From: Metellina segmentata
Lineage: Eukaryota; Arthropoda; Arachnida; Araneae; Tetragnathidae
Direction of reading: 5' to 3'
Assembly (NCBI GenBank): GCA_947359465.1
Contig: OX375872.1
Span: 133,164,011-133,228,010, forward strand
DNA: 64,000 nt
Position 1 is the stretch's first letter. Each line of letters opens with the position of its first letter. The notes under the pieces are model-generated. The model had not been told where the DNA came from. It did no database searches and was given only the letters and a program-made list of their open reading frames with translations. Of this stretch, positions 40,381 through 51,289 are shown piece after piece. A program made the position numbers and the translations under genes.

Positions 40381-40427
40381 TCCACTTTTTCTTCGTCCAG
40401 CAATATATCAAGAAGATATAATGTCTT

Positions 40428-40470
40428 AACACATCAAGTGATTTTAACGATATATCTTGTCAATAAACAG
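40428..40470. mobile_element. TTAA-type palindromic element, copy H (fragment)
   Basis: 'catcaagtgattttaacgat' followed by 'atatcttgtc' matches one end plus the first half-palindrome. Confidence 0.4.
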
Positions 40471-40474
40471 GTCG

Positions 40475-40765
40475 CTGTAGCCCAGTTGGAAGTACGACGG
40501 ATCAGAGGTTTTGCGTCCGATAGCTGAAGACCGTCGTGTACACAGAGATGCTGAGAGTTAAATCTACCCTGGACTCAAATTTCCACACGTTGGCGTATTT
40601 TAGAAATTTGGAGAGTGGGGTGTCAGTTCAGGTGTTGACGTCGTCATTTGACCGTGGTTCAAAATCTCGTCCTTGGATCTTTCCCTTCGGGATTGATTCT
40701 GGACAGTAGCCAATAGCCCGTTGCTTTGCTCCAGAGTGGAATTAGTTTATTACATACCTACCTAG
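40475..40765 (+). mobile_element. Main SINE family copy, nearly full length
   Basis: A-box-like TAGCCCAGTTGG at 40478-40489, then 'agaccgtcgtgtacac', 'ttggagagtggggtgtcagt', 'accgtggttcaaaat', 'ggatctttcccttcgggat', 'aatagcccgttg' and 'ttacatacctaccta'. The B-box region is diverged ('aggttttgcgtccgatag'). Confidence 0.8.
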
Positions 40766-40808
40766 TGCTTTCGACGAGAAATAGCATCCATGAAGATTTG
40801 ACCAATTA
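40766..40808. mobile_element. TTAA-type palindromic element, copy I (fragment)
   Basis: 'agtgctttcgacgagaaata' then 'gcatccatgaagatttgacc'. One end only. Confidence 0.4.
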
Positions 40809-41142
40809 CCCAGACCATCCACCTTCTCGGTGGCAATTTACTCGACCTCCGTCAAACTCTCCCAATTGCTAAAAATTGCCTGCTAACTTCTTTCCGAGGC
40901 ATAACTCAATGAGATACGATGTACACAACAAAACAGCATGTGTCGAAATGAATTTGCTGCGCTACTGGATGTCCTTTTATGCCCCGGTATGCAGCGTGTT
41001 TGAGAGCTGCAATGCGCGTGGCGCATGCTCAAATGATTCTGAAAATTTGACCATTTGCATCTCCAACGCAGATGTACCCCTCCTTCAAATTTCATTTATA
41101 CCGGTTTATTCCTTCCAGGTGCAACTTTTTTTGTTTTAGAGT
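40809..41142 (-). mobile_element. Tc1 element, 5'-end fragment on minus strand
   Basis: The reverse complement matches the left 340 bp of the Tc1 copy at 48024-49466: the 'cactctaaaacaaaaaaagt' end, the leader and the transposase start with FDGGR-like residues. It is cut off by copy I. Both transposase ends and core are gone. Confidence 0.75.
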
Positions 41143-41162
41143 GTAATTAAGACAAATATTAC

Positions 41163-41600
41163 ATTGGTAATTTCATATTTTTCATATATATTATATATAG
41201 TGTTACTTGAGCTTTCAACTCCTCCCCCCCCCCCACACACACACCAGCAGAAGTAAAATCTTCACTGACGGTCTGTTTTCTTTGTTGTTTTACACTAAAA
41301 ATCCCTCTCTTACAGCTAACATTTACAACTTTTAAATTATTTTATCTTAGACACATGAAATTTGGAATGTAGTAAAGTTATCGTAAAAGCTTCAAAATTA
41401 AAACAAAATTTTGTATAAAAGTAAGATACTTATTCAAAAATTAGAATATAATATGAGAGAATATTTTGGCTAAAAATCAATTTAAATATTAATTGGTAAT
41501 TTCATATTTTTGTGTTACCAGAGCATTTGGATTGCCGAAGTAAAACCTTCACAATTTCATCTGTTTTTTTTTTTTTTGCACTAAAAATTCCTCTCATACC
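41163..41600. repeat. Two direct repeats around a common 'tggtaatttcatattttt'
   Basis: Units at 41165-41315 and 41492-41600 share that phrase, 'agtaaaatcttcac' and 'cactaaaaatccctctc'. C-rich and T-rich runs lie inside. Confidence 0.65.
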
Positions 41601-42301
41601 TGCGGTTGTCAACCATCCCGGATTATCCCTGAAATAAAGTTGCTGTCCAGAATATTAGTTGAATGTCAAATTGCCCCGGAAAGCTTTCAACCCCAATATC
41701 ACCTACACTCCAAAATAGTTATTTCTATTGCACATGACTTCGTGCCTATTCATTGAACGTCCGTTCCCCCACTACTATCCAAAGCCAAATACTATTTGTG
41801 CCAGTCTGTTCAGAGCGGGATCATAGTGAAGAAATTTGTTGTCTTTCAATTATATTGTACATTTGAATTTTATTTTTAAAATTGGGGCTGGAGAGCAACA
41901 GTTTTCTTATTCGAATTTCTTAAAATAGAATTCGGAATACTCTCGGTACTGTATAACTAAACACAAACAATATCTCTATTTTGTATACAAACACCACCAT
42001 TTTTATTTTTTAATAGTTTCAATGCAACAAGAGGTTAGGTTTAGATTTATTATTATTAATATGTATATGGAGATGACTATCATGCTCGTATAAAAATTAA
42101 AATTAAAAACAAAAAAAAACATAAAAATAACTATTATTATATTTTACAAAATTTTTGTAGATGAAAAAAATTTCCTTGGAAAACTAGGTATGTCATGTTA
42201 AGTGATTTCTCAGTGGAGAATATTGTCAAATTACATATTCTATATTTTTCAGTTTGTGACAATATGTCCCGGAATCGTTTCAGAAAAGGTTGGCAACCCT
42301 A
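41601..42301. mobile_element. 701-bp non-autonomous hAT element
   Basis: A perfect 8-bp duplication CTCATACC (41593-41600, 42302-42309) surrounds termini TGCGGTTGTCAACC and TAGGGTTGCCAACC (reverse complement of the right end). Interior non-coding. Confidence 0.85.
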
Positions 42302-42330
42302 CTCATACCTGGTCTTAATTTTATTAAGTA

Positions 42331-44596
42331 CTAGCAGAATTACCCGGCGTTGCTCGGGTGGAATTAAATGTTGATTAAAAAAGGGATCAACCTAAATAAT
42401 ATTTTAAAACCTTTCGACATCTTTATAATTTCTACAACTTATTTTGGACACAAATTCTACACATGGGTATCCATTCATATAATACATTGCACTCTTGCTG
42501 TATGACAAAGCTACAAAATGACGAAAGGTGACACTAAGGTTACTACAACAAAAGACAATTTTGAGATAGCTTTGGAATTCCCTTTCTTTAAAATTTGTTT
42601 TATTCTGACTTACCTGCCACATTAAGTCGAATATGTTGTGGTGGTGTTGCGAGTGATTAAAAATAAACACAGTTTATTAAAATAATAAATATTTAAAACA
42701 GAAAACAAAAGAAAACTGCGAAATAAAACGAGATAAAAGATGTCGGGAAAAAGCTGTTCTAAAGATATTAATTTGTGATTCCTTTTTACCTCTTGATCTC
42801 GCTGTTGCCATAACTTACAACTAAAAAGTGCACAAAATTTAGAAATGCGAAATTAATTCGGAGCAAAAGAGGAATAGAAAATATTACTGGACTTGATCAA
42901 GCAACACGAGATTCCGTTTCATTCTCGTTCCTTGAAAAATATCGTCTGTCCCAAACACTCGTAAATCGTTTACATTGCGCTAAGAATAAAAATAATACTC
43001 GAAATATATGAAGTGTCAGAGCTGAGATTCCAAAAAAAAAATTTTATTTGAAGAATGGTTGCTTTTTTAGCAGTACTGATAAAGCAATCAAAGTAATCGT
43101 AATACTCAATATACATTCCAATTTTTCCAAAACTACCAAATTATGGTTGATTTAAGTATACTTACTCAGGTGTTTTAGCATGAAACTCATATAAATATAG
43201 CAATAAAGAAAATTTTAATATTGAATTCACTAAACTAACAGATAATGTATAAAATAAAACACATTGCAATCAAACATCTGGAATAAAATTCATGTGATGC
43301 CTGCACAAACAAAATCGAACATAGAACAGAAAGCCGAACAGATAGACTTTCGCAACCAATTTCACTGACTAAATGAAGATAAGTACTCATTGCATGCAAA
43401 TTTCCATGAAAATATATTAAACCGTGTGGACGTGTGTATAGGGCACATACAATACAGACAGACACTAAACGTGAAAGAGGCGGATTTGGCATAAGAAGGG
43501 TCCAAAACGGATAGAAAACTTGAAGTGAGTCGAAAATATTCAATGTACAAACAAAGACTCAGTTTTTATTTATATAGTTTACGATTACTTTAATTTGGCT
43601 TTACCAGTACTACTGAAAAACAAATCATTTTTCAAAAAATTATTTATATTATGGAATTTCAGCTCTGATACTTCATTTATTTCGAGTCTTTTGCTCTTAG
43701 CGCAATGTAAACGATTTCCGAATATTTGGGACAGACGATATTTTTCAACGAACGGGAATAAGACGGAAACTCGTTTTTTTCGCTCTGAATTAATTTCGCA
43801 TTTCTAAATTTTATGCACTTTTAGTAAGTTGTGGCAGCTGCGAGATCAAAAGATAAAAAGGAATCGCAAATTAATATATTTTGAACAACTTTTTCCCGAC
43901 ATCTTTTATTTTGTTTTATTTCGCTGTTTTCTTTTGTTTTCTGTTTTAAATATTTATTATTTTAATAAACTGTGTTTATTTTTCATCACTTGCAACACCA
44001 CCACAAAGCATTCGTCTTAAAGTAGCAGGCAAGTTGGAATAAAGCAAATTTGAAGTGTAATTATGCCATTATTGAAAGAATAATATCGTTATTGAGATAA
44101 TAATAATGTTTAAAAAAATCCGAACAAGAACTTTTCAAGTATTAAAAAATTATTTGTCATAATGACAATAGGAGATTACGAAACTCCACAATGCCGCATA
44201 CCGGATGCAAGAGTGCCACAAGTAAAAAAATACTGTTTTGTTGACTATGAGTGCAAGAGCACTCGCCGTGTAAATCGTCGATTTTATTAATTGAGTTGAA
44301 TATAAGAACTTAAGAAAGGGAATTCCAAACTTCTCTCAAAATCGTATTTTATAGTAGTAACCATAATGTTTCCTTTCGTCATTTTGTAGGCTTGTCATAC
44401 AGCAAGGGTGCGATGTATGTGAAATGTTTTACATGAATGGATATGCATGTGTAGGATTTGTGTCCAAAGTAAGTGGTAGAAATTATAAAGTTAAAATATC
44501 ATTTTATTCTACGAAAAACGTAGGTCTTATAATTTGATCATCTCTTCAATCTAGAGTAAACCAATTCAAACCGAATTAGGTCGGGTATTTTGCTAG
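42331..44596. mobile_element. 2.3-kb inverted structure with two outward Helitron-like 3' ends
   Basis: On the left, read on the minus strand, the sequence ends in an ACCCGAGCAACGCCGGGT hairpin, then 'aattctgCTAG' and T. On the right it ends '..gtcgggtattttgCTAG' and T. The arms (about 42331-43110 and 43570-44596) are inverted copies of each other over most of their length, sharing 'aatttgtgtccaaa', 'gtttacattgcgct' and 'taaataaacacagtttatta'-type blocks. The right arm has ~250 bp the left lacks (about 44030-44320). No Rep/helicase frame. Confidence 0.7.
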
Positions 44597-44599
44597 TTA

Positions 44600-45960
44600 A
44601 AAATAAATGTCAGCAGTATAGCAGCATCAGTGAATTCAATAGATAACAATTTTTTTAAAGAAGGTCGTTTTTACAGCGTTTTAAAAAAAGAATATCTTTG
44701 TTTCAACGAATGTTTCATATGTATCTATATGTTGCGTAAGAACAGATTTGTAGAGTAAGTGACCTCGAATATTCTGCCACTTAAGACAAAAAATTTCGAT
44801 TAAAAATTACGTATTAATACTTGGAAATGCTCAAATATGACCGCAATATTTCGCTATTAATTCAAATTCGAAAACACAGAATTCTAAATCAATTTAAAAA
44901 AATTAAACATTAATTCTGTCGTTGCCAGATACCAAGTAGCAAAATCACATTTTTATGATCAATAGGTTTTTCGCTTGGACTTTCCGTGTTTCATTACAAA
45001 ATGTAAGTTACGTAAAATTAAATAGTTTAAATATTATTTCTTCATCAATCAAATATTTATAAATTATTTACATCCTAAGAAATAAAAAGTCTATTCAAAT
45101 GTAAATATTAAAATTCATTTATTTTTTTGGAAAAAATTGTTTTTTGAGTAATACTGGTAAAACAATTTTAATGAAAAACTTGATTTCCGATCAACACTGG
45201 TAAAACGATTTGAACTGCGTACAGGAATTGTTTCATACTCTATGTTATTTCTATTGCGATTTCGAATTGTTTTTGGCCCCTTCTGTACACCCAGAACAAA
45301 TACGACGGGGTTAAGAGAATTAGCCTACGGTACCCAAAAGGTTCCAAAGTATAAGCCAAATTTGGTATGGATTGGTCAAATGGTGTAGATTTGTACAGAG
45401 AACCGACAGAAAGACGCCAACTCTGCTTTATATACTACGTATATACATTTTCGCTGTTTAGGAAACGTTCATAATGTTTTATAGCGCAGAAGCATAAACT
45501 TTTTAAAATATTAAAACAGTTTTCAATGTGCATTCTAGCAGGCAGATGGTGGTGTAAAATATGGTTCAGTAGGTTTTGATGCAATCTTTATCCGCGATAG
45601 TCCTTAGGAAAAGATAAAGCAAAGGCAACTGGGAAAAGAAGAAAGCTATTTCGAAAAATATGAATATTAAACATTTCCTCTTCTTTCTCTTAGAAAGAAG
45701 TTTAAGGAAATTTTTATTATCCTTCAAACACACACACAATAGGCTTCTATTGTTGGTTAAGAGATTTGTTTGCGTTGGAATAGACTATGAAATAGAATTG
45801 TAATGGAAACATTTTGTTTAATATATAATACAAAAAGTTTCTAGACTTGAGATATACTTTGAATTACTCATTTACTAAAAGGGTACTTTATTTTATGTGT
45901 TTATGTGAAGCTCTGTATCGTCCCAGAAAATTGAATTGTGTGTTTCACCATTCCTCTGGA
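44600..45960. other. AT-rich intergenic, possible Helitron tail near 45290-45450
   Basis: 'agccaaatttggtatggatt' and 'ggtcaaatggtgtagatttg' then 'cgacagaaagacgcc' resembles the internal text of arthropod Helitron/MITE remnants. Nothing else recognised. Confidence 0.35.
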
Positions 45961-45964
45961 TTTC

Positions 45965-46230
45965 GGGCCGCTGTAGATTGTATGGAAGAGCAACGGATTA
46001 GCAACCGGGGGGTTGCGAGTTCGAATCCAACCGAAAAACGTTGTATACAAATGGGCTGGTGCACGTTGAATCTGTCGTGGCCTCAGGTGTTGCCTCGGTT
46101 TCTGACAGTGGCTCAAAATGACGTAGTGTTGTCCTCGGATCTTTCCCTTTGGTGTTGATCCCGGGCAGTCGCCTTTAACGCGTTGTGTTGCTCCAGTGCG
46201 ATGTTAATTAAACATACATGCGTACATCCT
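45965..46230 (+). mobile_element. Main SINE family copy, full length
   Basis: tRNA-like head with 'attagcaaccgg' and B-box GAGTTCGAATCC (46017-46028). Then 'gggctggtgcacgttgaatc', 'tgtcgtggcctcag', 'gttgtcctcggatctttccc', 'gttgtgttgctccagtgcga' and tail 'ttaattaaacatacatgcgt'. The mid-body is shortened. Confidence 0.85.
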
Positions 46231-47144
46231 CTGGATTTCTTCGATAATTAGACAACTACACGATCGATCGTGGTACTACAGTCGATTGCTAAAATTTAAA
46301 ATTATTGATTTGAACCTGTTTATTATGGGTTTTATTTGGTCCTTCAGCCCATACCTCTGAATATCTCTGCTTTACAAGCATCTCTGACTGATTTACAAAT
46401 GTCTCTCTTTTCGGTAAAATCCAAACACCAGCTCATCGGAAACAGTCTGACCTTCAAATTCCTTTCTCACATTCACCTCCAGTAAATAAAATTTTGCAGC
46501 CTACTTTAAAACGAAACAAATAGATTGTGTTTTGTTCCAAGTAATACAGGTCGTGTTATTTTAGCGTAAACAAGCTTGCTTCAATCTCTCAGCATGTGTA
46601 TGTATTCTACAAATGATGGAGAGTAAACAAAACCGCGTTTGACCTCGCTATCAAAACGCAGATGCGATGTGACAACAGCGCATGGAGAACTCTGGGGTCA
46701 AAATATAAACCAATACCATACTGACGTACTAGCCAAAAACGCCGTATCTCCTAGAGTGGTGTGCTTTTTCTGAGTGCATATGAGAGGAATTTTCAGTGCA
46801 AGCAAACCTGACTGAAGACGAAGATTTTACTTCCTGTTACGCAAATGCTCTTGAATGATACATATCGAGGTTACTTTAAAATGTACCAGCTAGTCGTAGG
46901 CGAAGGTTCGACTATTCTTTCTTCCGAGTCAGTAACACTATTCTTGTGTGTGTCCATAAATTGATGTTGTCTTGTGTTTGGCGCAGCGTGGACGAATAAC
47001 CCAGCCCAATCAGTATTACTATGCATTTTGTAGCTGTTTTGACGACGTCTGGAGTTTAATATAATTGACCCTGACCAATTAACTGGTATAACTAAATATA
47101 CTGGTTCGGAAAGTTCGACGACGAACTGTAAAAGCATTCGAAAA
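46231..47144. other. Intergenic with weak repeat fragments
   Basis: Dispersed-repeat fragment at 46785-46870 and a possible second-type SINE head near 46895-47000 ('ggcgaaggttcgactattct', 'gttgtcttgtgtttggcgca'). No gene. Confidence 0.4.
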
Positions 47145-47214
47145 ATATCTCCTGAATCAAGACCTGGTCAATTTTGCTAATGACGAGATACCTCGTCGAG
47201 ACCAGGAAGGTTAG
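47145..47214. mobile_element. TTAA-type palindromic element, copy J (right end)
   Basis: 'gctaatgacgagatacctcg' 'tcgagaccaggaaggttag'. It directly precedes reverse-transcriptase remnant 1. Confidence 0.55.
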
Positions 47215-48023
47215 CGCGAAACAGAAAAAATATCAGATATCATTATAAATAGTGCAGATGCTTACATAAAAATGTTTCTTATAACGCGAAAGAACAGGAA
47301 AAACCCTGGTGAATGGACGAATAAAAAGAAGTAGGACATGGAATGTTTTGAAAATATATATCCAAGAACTGGTAATTTTATTTTATACAAAAAGATGAAA
47401 ATTCCGAAAGACACAAAGGCTTAGCCAGAAGATTCATGGTTAAAATATGTATATAACATCACTAGCAATATTAAATGTAAGCAATCATGGGGCAGAATTA
47501 AACGAATAGTTTCGAAGTTTATCTTAACAAACCAAATACATATTATTGAATACAATAATCAATTACAGTCCTCTCCTAAAGATATAAAACATAGTAGCTT
47601 CATCACTTTGGAAAAAGCATATCCAACTCTGATAACTATTCTGAAACTATTTCAAAAATGGAATTGAAAAGAATAAATTAGTAACTTTTTTTCGAAATTT
47701 TAACCGATCCTAATAGTAAATTTACTTTATATGAATTAAAGAAGGCTTCATCTCTTGTTTATTAATCAACTCCTGATTCAGATAACATTAATTACATTAT
47801 GCCCTTATATAAACATTTCTTATAGCTTCTTTAAAAAAAAACTTTTTTTAGAATAGAATCTGGTAAGAACGAGATTTTCCGCATTCATGGAGATGAGCAA
47901 CCATCATACCAATTCTTAAACCATAAAAAAAAACAAGAATCACTTGAGATATCGTCCTATTTCTCTTACAAGCTGCCTATGCAAAATTCTAGAAAAAACT
48001 GGTAAACGCAAGTGTAATATATA

Positions 48024-49466
48024 CGCTCTAAGACAAAAAAAAAGTTGCTCTGGAAGGAGTAGACCGATATAAATGCAATTTGGAGGAGTGGTACATCTGC
48101 GTTGGAAATGCAAATGATCGAATTTTCAGAATCGTTTGAGCATGCGCCACGCGCAGGGCAGCTCTCAAACACGCTGCATACCAGGCATAAAAGAAAATCC
48201 AGTAACACAGCAGATTCATTTCAACTCATGCTGTTGGTGGTGGTTACATCGTTTCTCATTTAGTTATGACTCGGAAAAAAATTCGCAAGCAATTTAAGCA
48301 TTTGGGAAAGTTTGACGGAGGTCGAGCAAAAATTGCCACCGAGAAGATGGATGGTCTATCCGCCGGATTGCGCAACATATTGGCAGTAGTGATGTTACTG
48401 TTGCACTCTGTAGACAGCAGTGGATACAACAAGGCACATGCCAGTGTCAACCAGGCTCAGGAAGGCGAAGAGCAACCGGTCCGAGAGAGTATCGACGTGT
48501 TGTAAGACTAAGACATGCGCGTTCTGATCCAACAGCCACTGTTGCAGACATCCAACGGGCAGTGAGAATCTCACTCGATTATCCAATAAGTGATCGCACC
48601 ATTTGTCGACGACTTCACTACGTGAGGATAAACTCACGTAGACCGTTATGACGACTGCCCTTAACAGCATTACATCGCCGTCAAAGACTGGAACGGTGTC
48701 GTGCTAGAAGGACATGGGGGCGTCGAATGGCATTGAGTGGTCTTCATTATTGACTAATCCCGTTTCTGTCTGGGTGGAGACGACAGTCGAATCCGCATGT
48801 GGAGGCAACGTGGTTAGCGCCAAGATTTACGGTTTATTGTGCAGCCCCACACGGCCAGAATACCTAGTGTCATGGTGGTGGGATGCAATTGCGTATGATG
48901 CCAAATCGCCTTTGGTATTCGTTAGAGGCTCTTTGACAGACCAGCGTTACGTACAAGAAATTTTACAGCCAGTTACGCTCCCATTCCTGAACTTCCAGGT
49001 TCCCCGCCTTTTTCAACAAGACAATGCTCGACCCCATATGGCTGCCATCTCTAGAGCTTGTATACGACACAACGATATCTTACCATGGCCGGCATACTCA
49101 CCGGACTTGTCCCCGATCGAGAATGTATAGGAAACCATTGAACGATATGTCACCACTCCACCGGTACCGCGTAATCTGCTGGAACTACTCGTCAGAATTC
49201 AAGCAGCATGGGATGTACAGTAGCAGGACTTCATAAAGAGCCTGTATGACTCACTACCAATGCTCTTGGCATGCTGCATTAGAAATAATAGCGGTCATAC
49301 GCCATACTGAATGATACTACTTTTTTTAATTTTTCCCTATAAAGCTTGCATATTTCAGTCTCAAATTTTAATAATTTGCTTATTATTAAGCATTTTACCA
49401 ATCTTGTAAATTTCATTGCATTTTGACAATTTATTCTAGGTGCAACTTTTTTTGTATCTTAGAGTG
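48024..49466 (+). mobile_element. Tc1 element (family 2)
   Basis: TA on both sides (48022-48023, 49467-49468). Ends CGCTCTAAGACAAAAA and (reverse complement) CACTCTAAGATACAAAAA followed by 'agttgca'. It is inserted in the reverse-transcriptase frame, which continues on both sides. Size 1443 bp. Confidence 0.85.
48264..49300 (+). pseudogene. Tc1 transposase, multiple frameshifts
   Basis: N-terminal stretch RKKIRKQFKHLGKFDGGRAK, then frame changes. The catalytic core is best preserved at 48714-49130: KSPLVFVRGSLTDQRYVQEI, FQQDNARPHMAA (second Asp) and WPAYSPDLSPIENV (Glu). The TAG after ENV stands where Trp is expected. I count 32 residues between second Asp and Glu. The DESRF region survives only out of frame (about 48740-48765). 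Not functional. Confidence 0.8.
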
Positions 49467-49673
49467 TATTACGAAAAAGTAACTGCATTTCTTCTCCTTT
49501 TATAGTGCCTTTGATGTCGATCGACCATTGACAACAAAATCACTCTAGAAAGCAAATACTAAATGGGTTTGTACAAAATAACCATTTAGAGTTAGCTTTC
49601 TTTGACACTGAAAAGACATACGATCGAACCTGGAGGCAGAGAATTCTTATATGCATTTACATCTGTAGTATTT

Positions 49674-49968
49674 ACTCTCCCAGTGGTTTCGACGAGATAT
49701 CTCGTTCATCACGATCTGACCAATTTTACTAATGGCTAGATATCTCGCCCCTCACGATCTGACAAAATTTTGCTAATGGCGAAATGTCCATCAGCTTATG
49801 ACGGATTTAGCTACTGACGAAATATCTTGTCCATCAAGATCAGACCAATTTTGCTAATGACAAGATGTCTCGTCATCAAAATATAATCGACTTTGTAACG
49901 ATGGCGAGGTCGAGATCTGGTCAGTCTTGTTAAATAATACCTCGTCAAGACAACCACTAGTAGGGTTG
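49674..49968. mobile_element. TTAA-type palindromic element, copy K
   Basis: Left CTCTCCCAGTGGTTTCGACG then 'agatatctcgttc'; five further palindromic variants with 'gatctgaccaattttgctaa' linkers; right 'aagacaaccactagtagggtt'. One of the longest copies. Confidence 0.75.
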
Positions 49969-49969
49969 G

Positions 49970-51160
49970 TAACAAAAGAAAAATAACATATGTTATAAAT
50001 ACTGCAGATGTTTCCATATAAAAGTGTATTATATCCCGAAAAAACAGAAAAAGCCTGATGGAATGACATATGCAAAGATCCATGCAAGAATTATATTAGG
50101 GTTGATACTATAACAGAAAAAGTAACAGATATCATTATAAATACTGCTGATGTTTTCAAATAAAGGTCTATTATATTCCGAAAAAACAGAAAGAGCCCTG
50201 ATGGAATAATGTATACAAAGATGAATACGAGAATCATATTATGGCATGGAATGTTTTCAAAGATATATCCAAGAACAGGTAATTTTATTTTACACAAAAA
50301 ACGAAAATATTCCGGAATACACAAAGGCGTATGTAGCCAGAGGGATTTTGGGGTAAAAAATTCAAATAGCAGTAATAGTAATATTTCATAAAAACAATTA
50401 CGAGTACTCTAACGAGTTTCGAGGTTTATCTTAACAAAAAAAATACCTATACTTGAATACAATATAATGAACTATAAATACAGTCCTTTCCTAAAGACAG
50501 CAAATACAATATCCTCATTACTTTCGTTTATATCCAGCTTTGATAACTATTCTCTCCAATAGCTACAAAAATATTCCGAAACAGAGTGGAAAAGAATAAA
50601 ATAAACTTCATCACAAAATCTTAACCGGTCCTAATAGTAACTTTGCTTTATATGAATTAAAGAAGGTTATATCCCTAGTTTATAAATCCAACTCTTGGTA
50701 CAGATAAACTTTATTACATAATGCCCTTAAACATCTCTAATACTTTTTGAAGAACCTTCTTAAGATTTACAGTAGAATCTGTCAAGAATACTTCCTCATT
50801 TATGGGGTTAAGCAATCATTATTCCAACCACATTTCAAACGTCTTTATCACAGCGATAAATTTTTTATGCCCCTTTCCATATCAGAATACAGAATTTGAT
50901 CAAGAGGTTCGAAATTTCATTGCTTCCGGTTGCCCAAACAAAGCTTTAAAATTTTCCAACATGACTTGACCGCGATTTCAGTTAACAAAATCCTTTCACA
51001 AACTTCAATAAATCAGGTACCTTGGATATTATTTACAGACAACTTTTTGCAAAGCATGAAGAAAATTGTTCTGATTTTACAGATATTTATGCTTAAGAAT
51101 CTGAATCGTCGACAGGTCATGAAGCCGTTGAATTCGTCATTGAGGGCTGTTTTCACAGTT
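49970..51160 (+). pseudogene. Non-LTR retroelement remnant 2 (linker, RT start, RNase H piece)
   Basis: The first 920 bp follow remnant 1 closely: 'cagatatcattataaatact', 'ggcatggaatgttttcaaag' and 'tatgaattaaagaagg', with a local tandem duplication of ~130 bp at 49975-50240. From about 50985 it changes to VPWILFTDNFLQ..., then DIYA-ESESS-TGHEAVEFVIEG, an RNase H-like start with YTDGS degraded. Stops throughout. It ends at TTAA (51161), where copy L begins. Confidence 0.65.
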
Positions 51161-51289
51161 TTAACCTGGTTGTTATCTCGACGATGTATCTTGTCATTCG
51201 AAAATTTCACCAGATCTTAATGGGCGAGATATCTCGTCATTAGAAGAAAACTGGCCAGATCTTGATCTCACCATCGGTTTTCGAATATA
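51161..51289. mobile_element. TTAA-type palindromic element, copy L
   Basis: TTAACCTGGTTGTTATCTCG then 'acgatgtatcttgtcatt', 'gggcgagatatctcgtcatt' and 'ccagatcttgatctcaccat'. The right part is replaced by the Tc1 element at 51290. Confidence 0.65.

Larger units (their letters stand above)
47215..49672 (+). pseudogene. Non-LTR reverse transcriptase remnant 1, split by Tc1
   Basis: Plus-strand pieces in shifting frames resemble an arthropod ORF2. There is a linker with NFILYKK-like residues, then FTLYELKKASSLVY, DSDNINYIMP and WR-ATII-ILK-type residues. Next come a HLRYRPISLTSCLCKILEKL-like segment (RT start, about 47935-48000) and, after the Tc1 element, LNGFVQNNHLELAFFDTEKT with a YDRTW-type motif A Asp (49555-49640). 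Multiple stops and frameshifts. Endonuclease and the rest of RT are missing. Confidence 0.7.

Noticed and set aside
43235..43543. 102-codon minus frame
   Set aside because: Lies in the centre of the inverted Helitron-like structure and has no resemblance to Rep/helicase or any other family.
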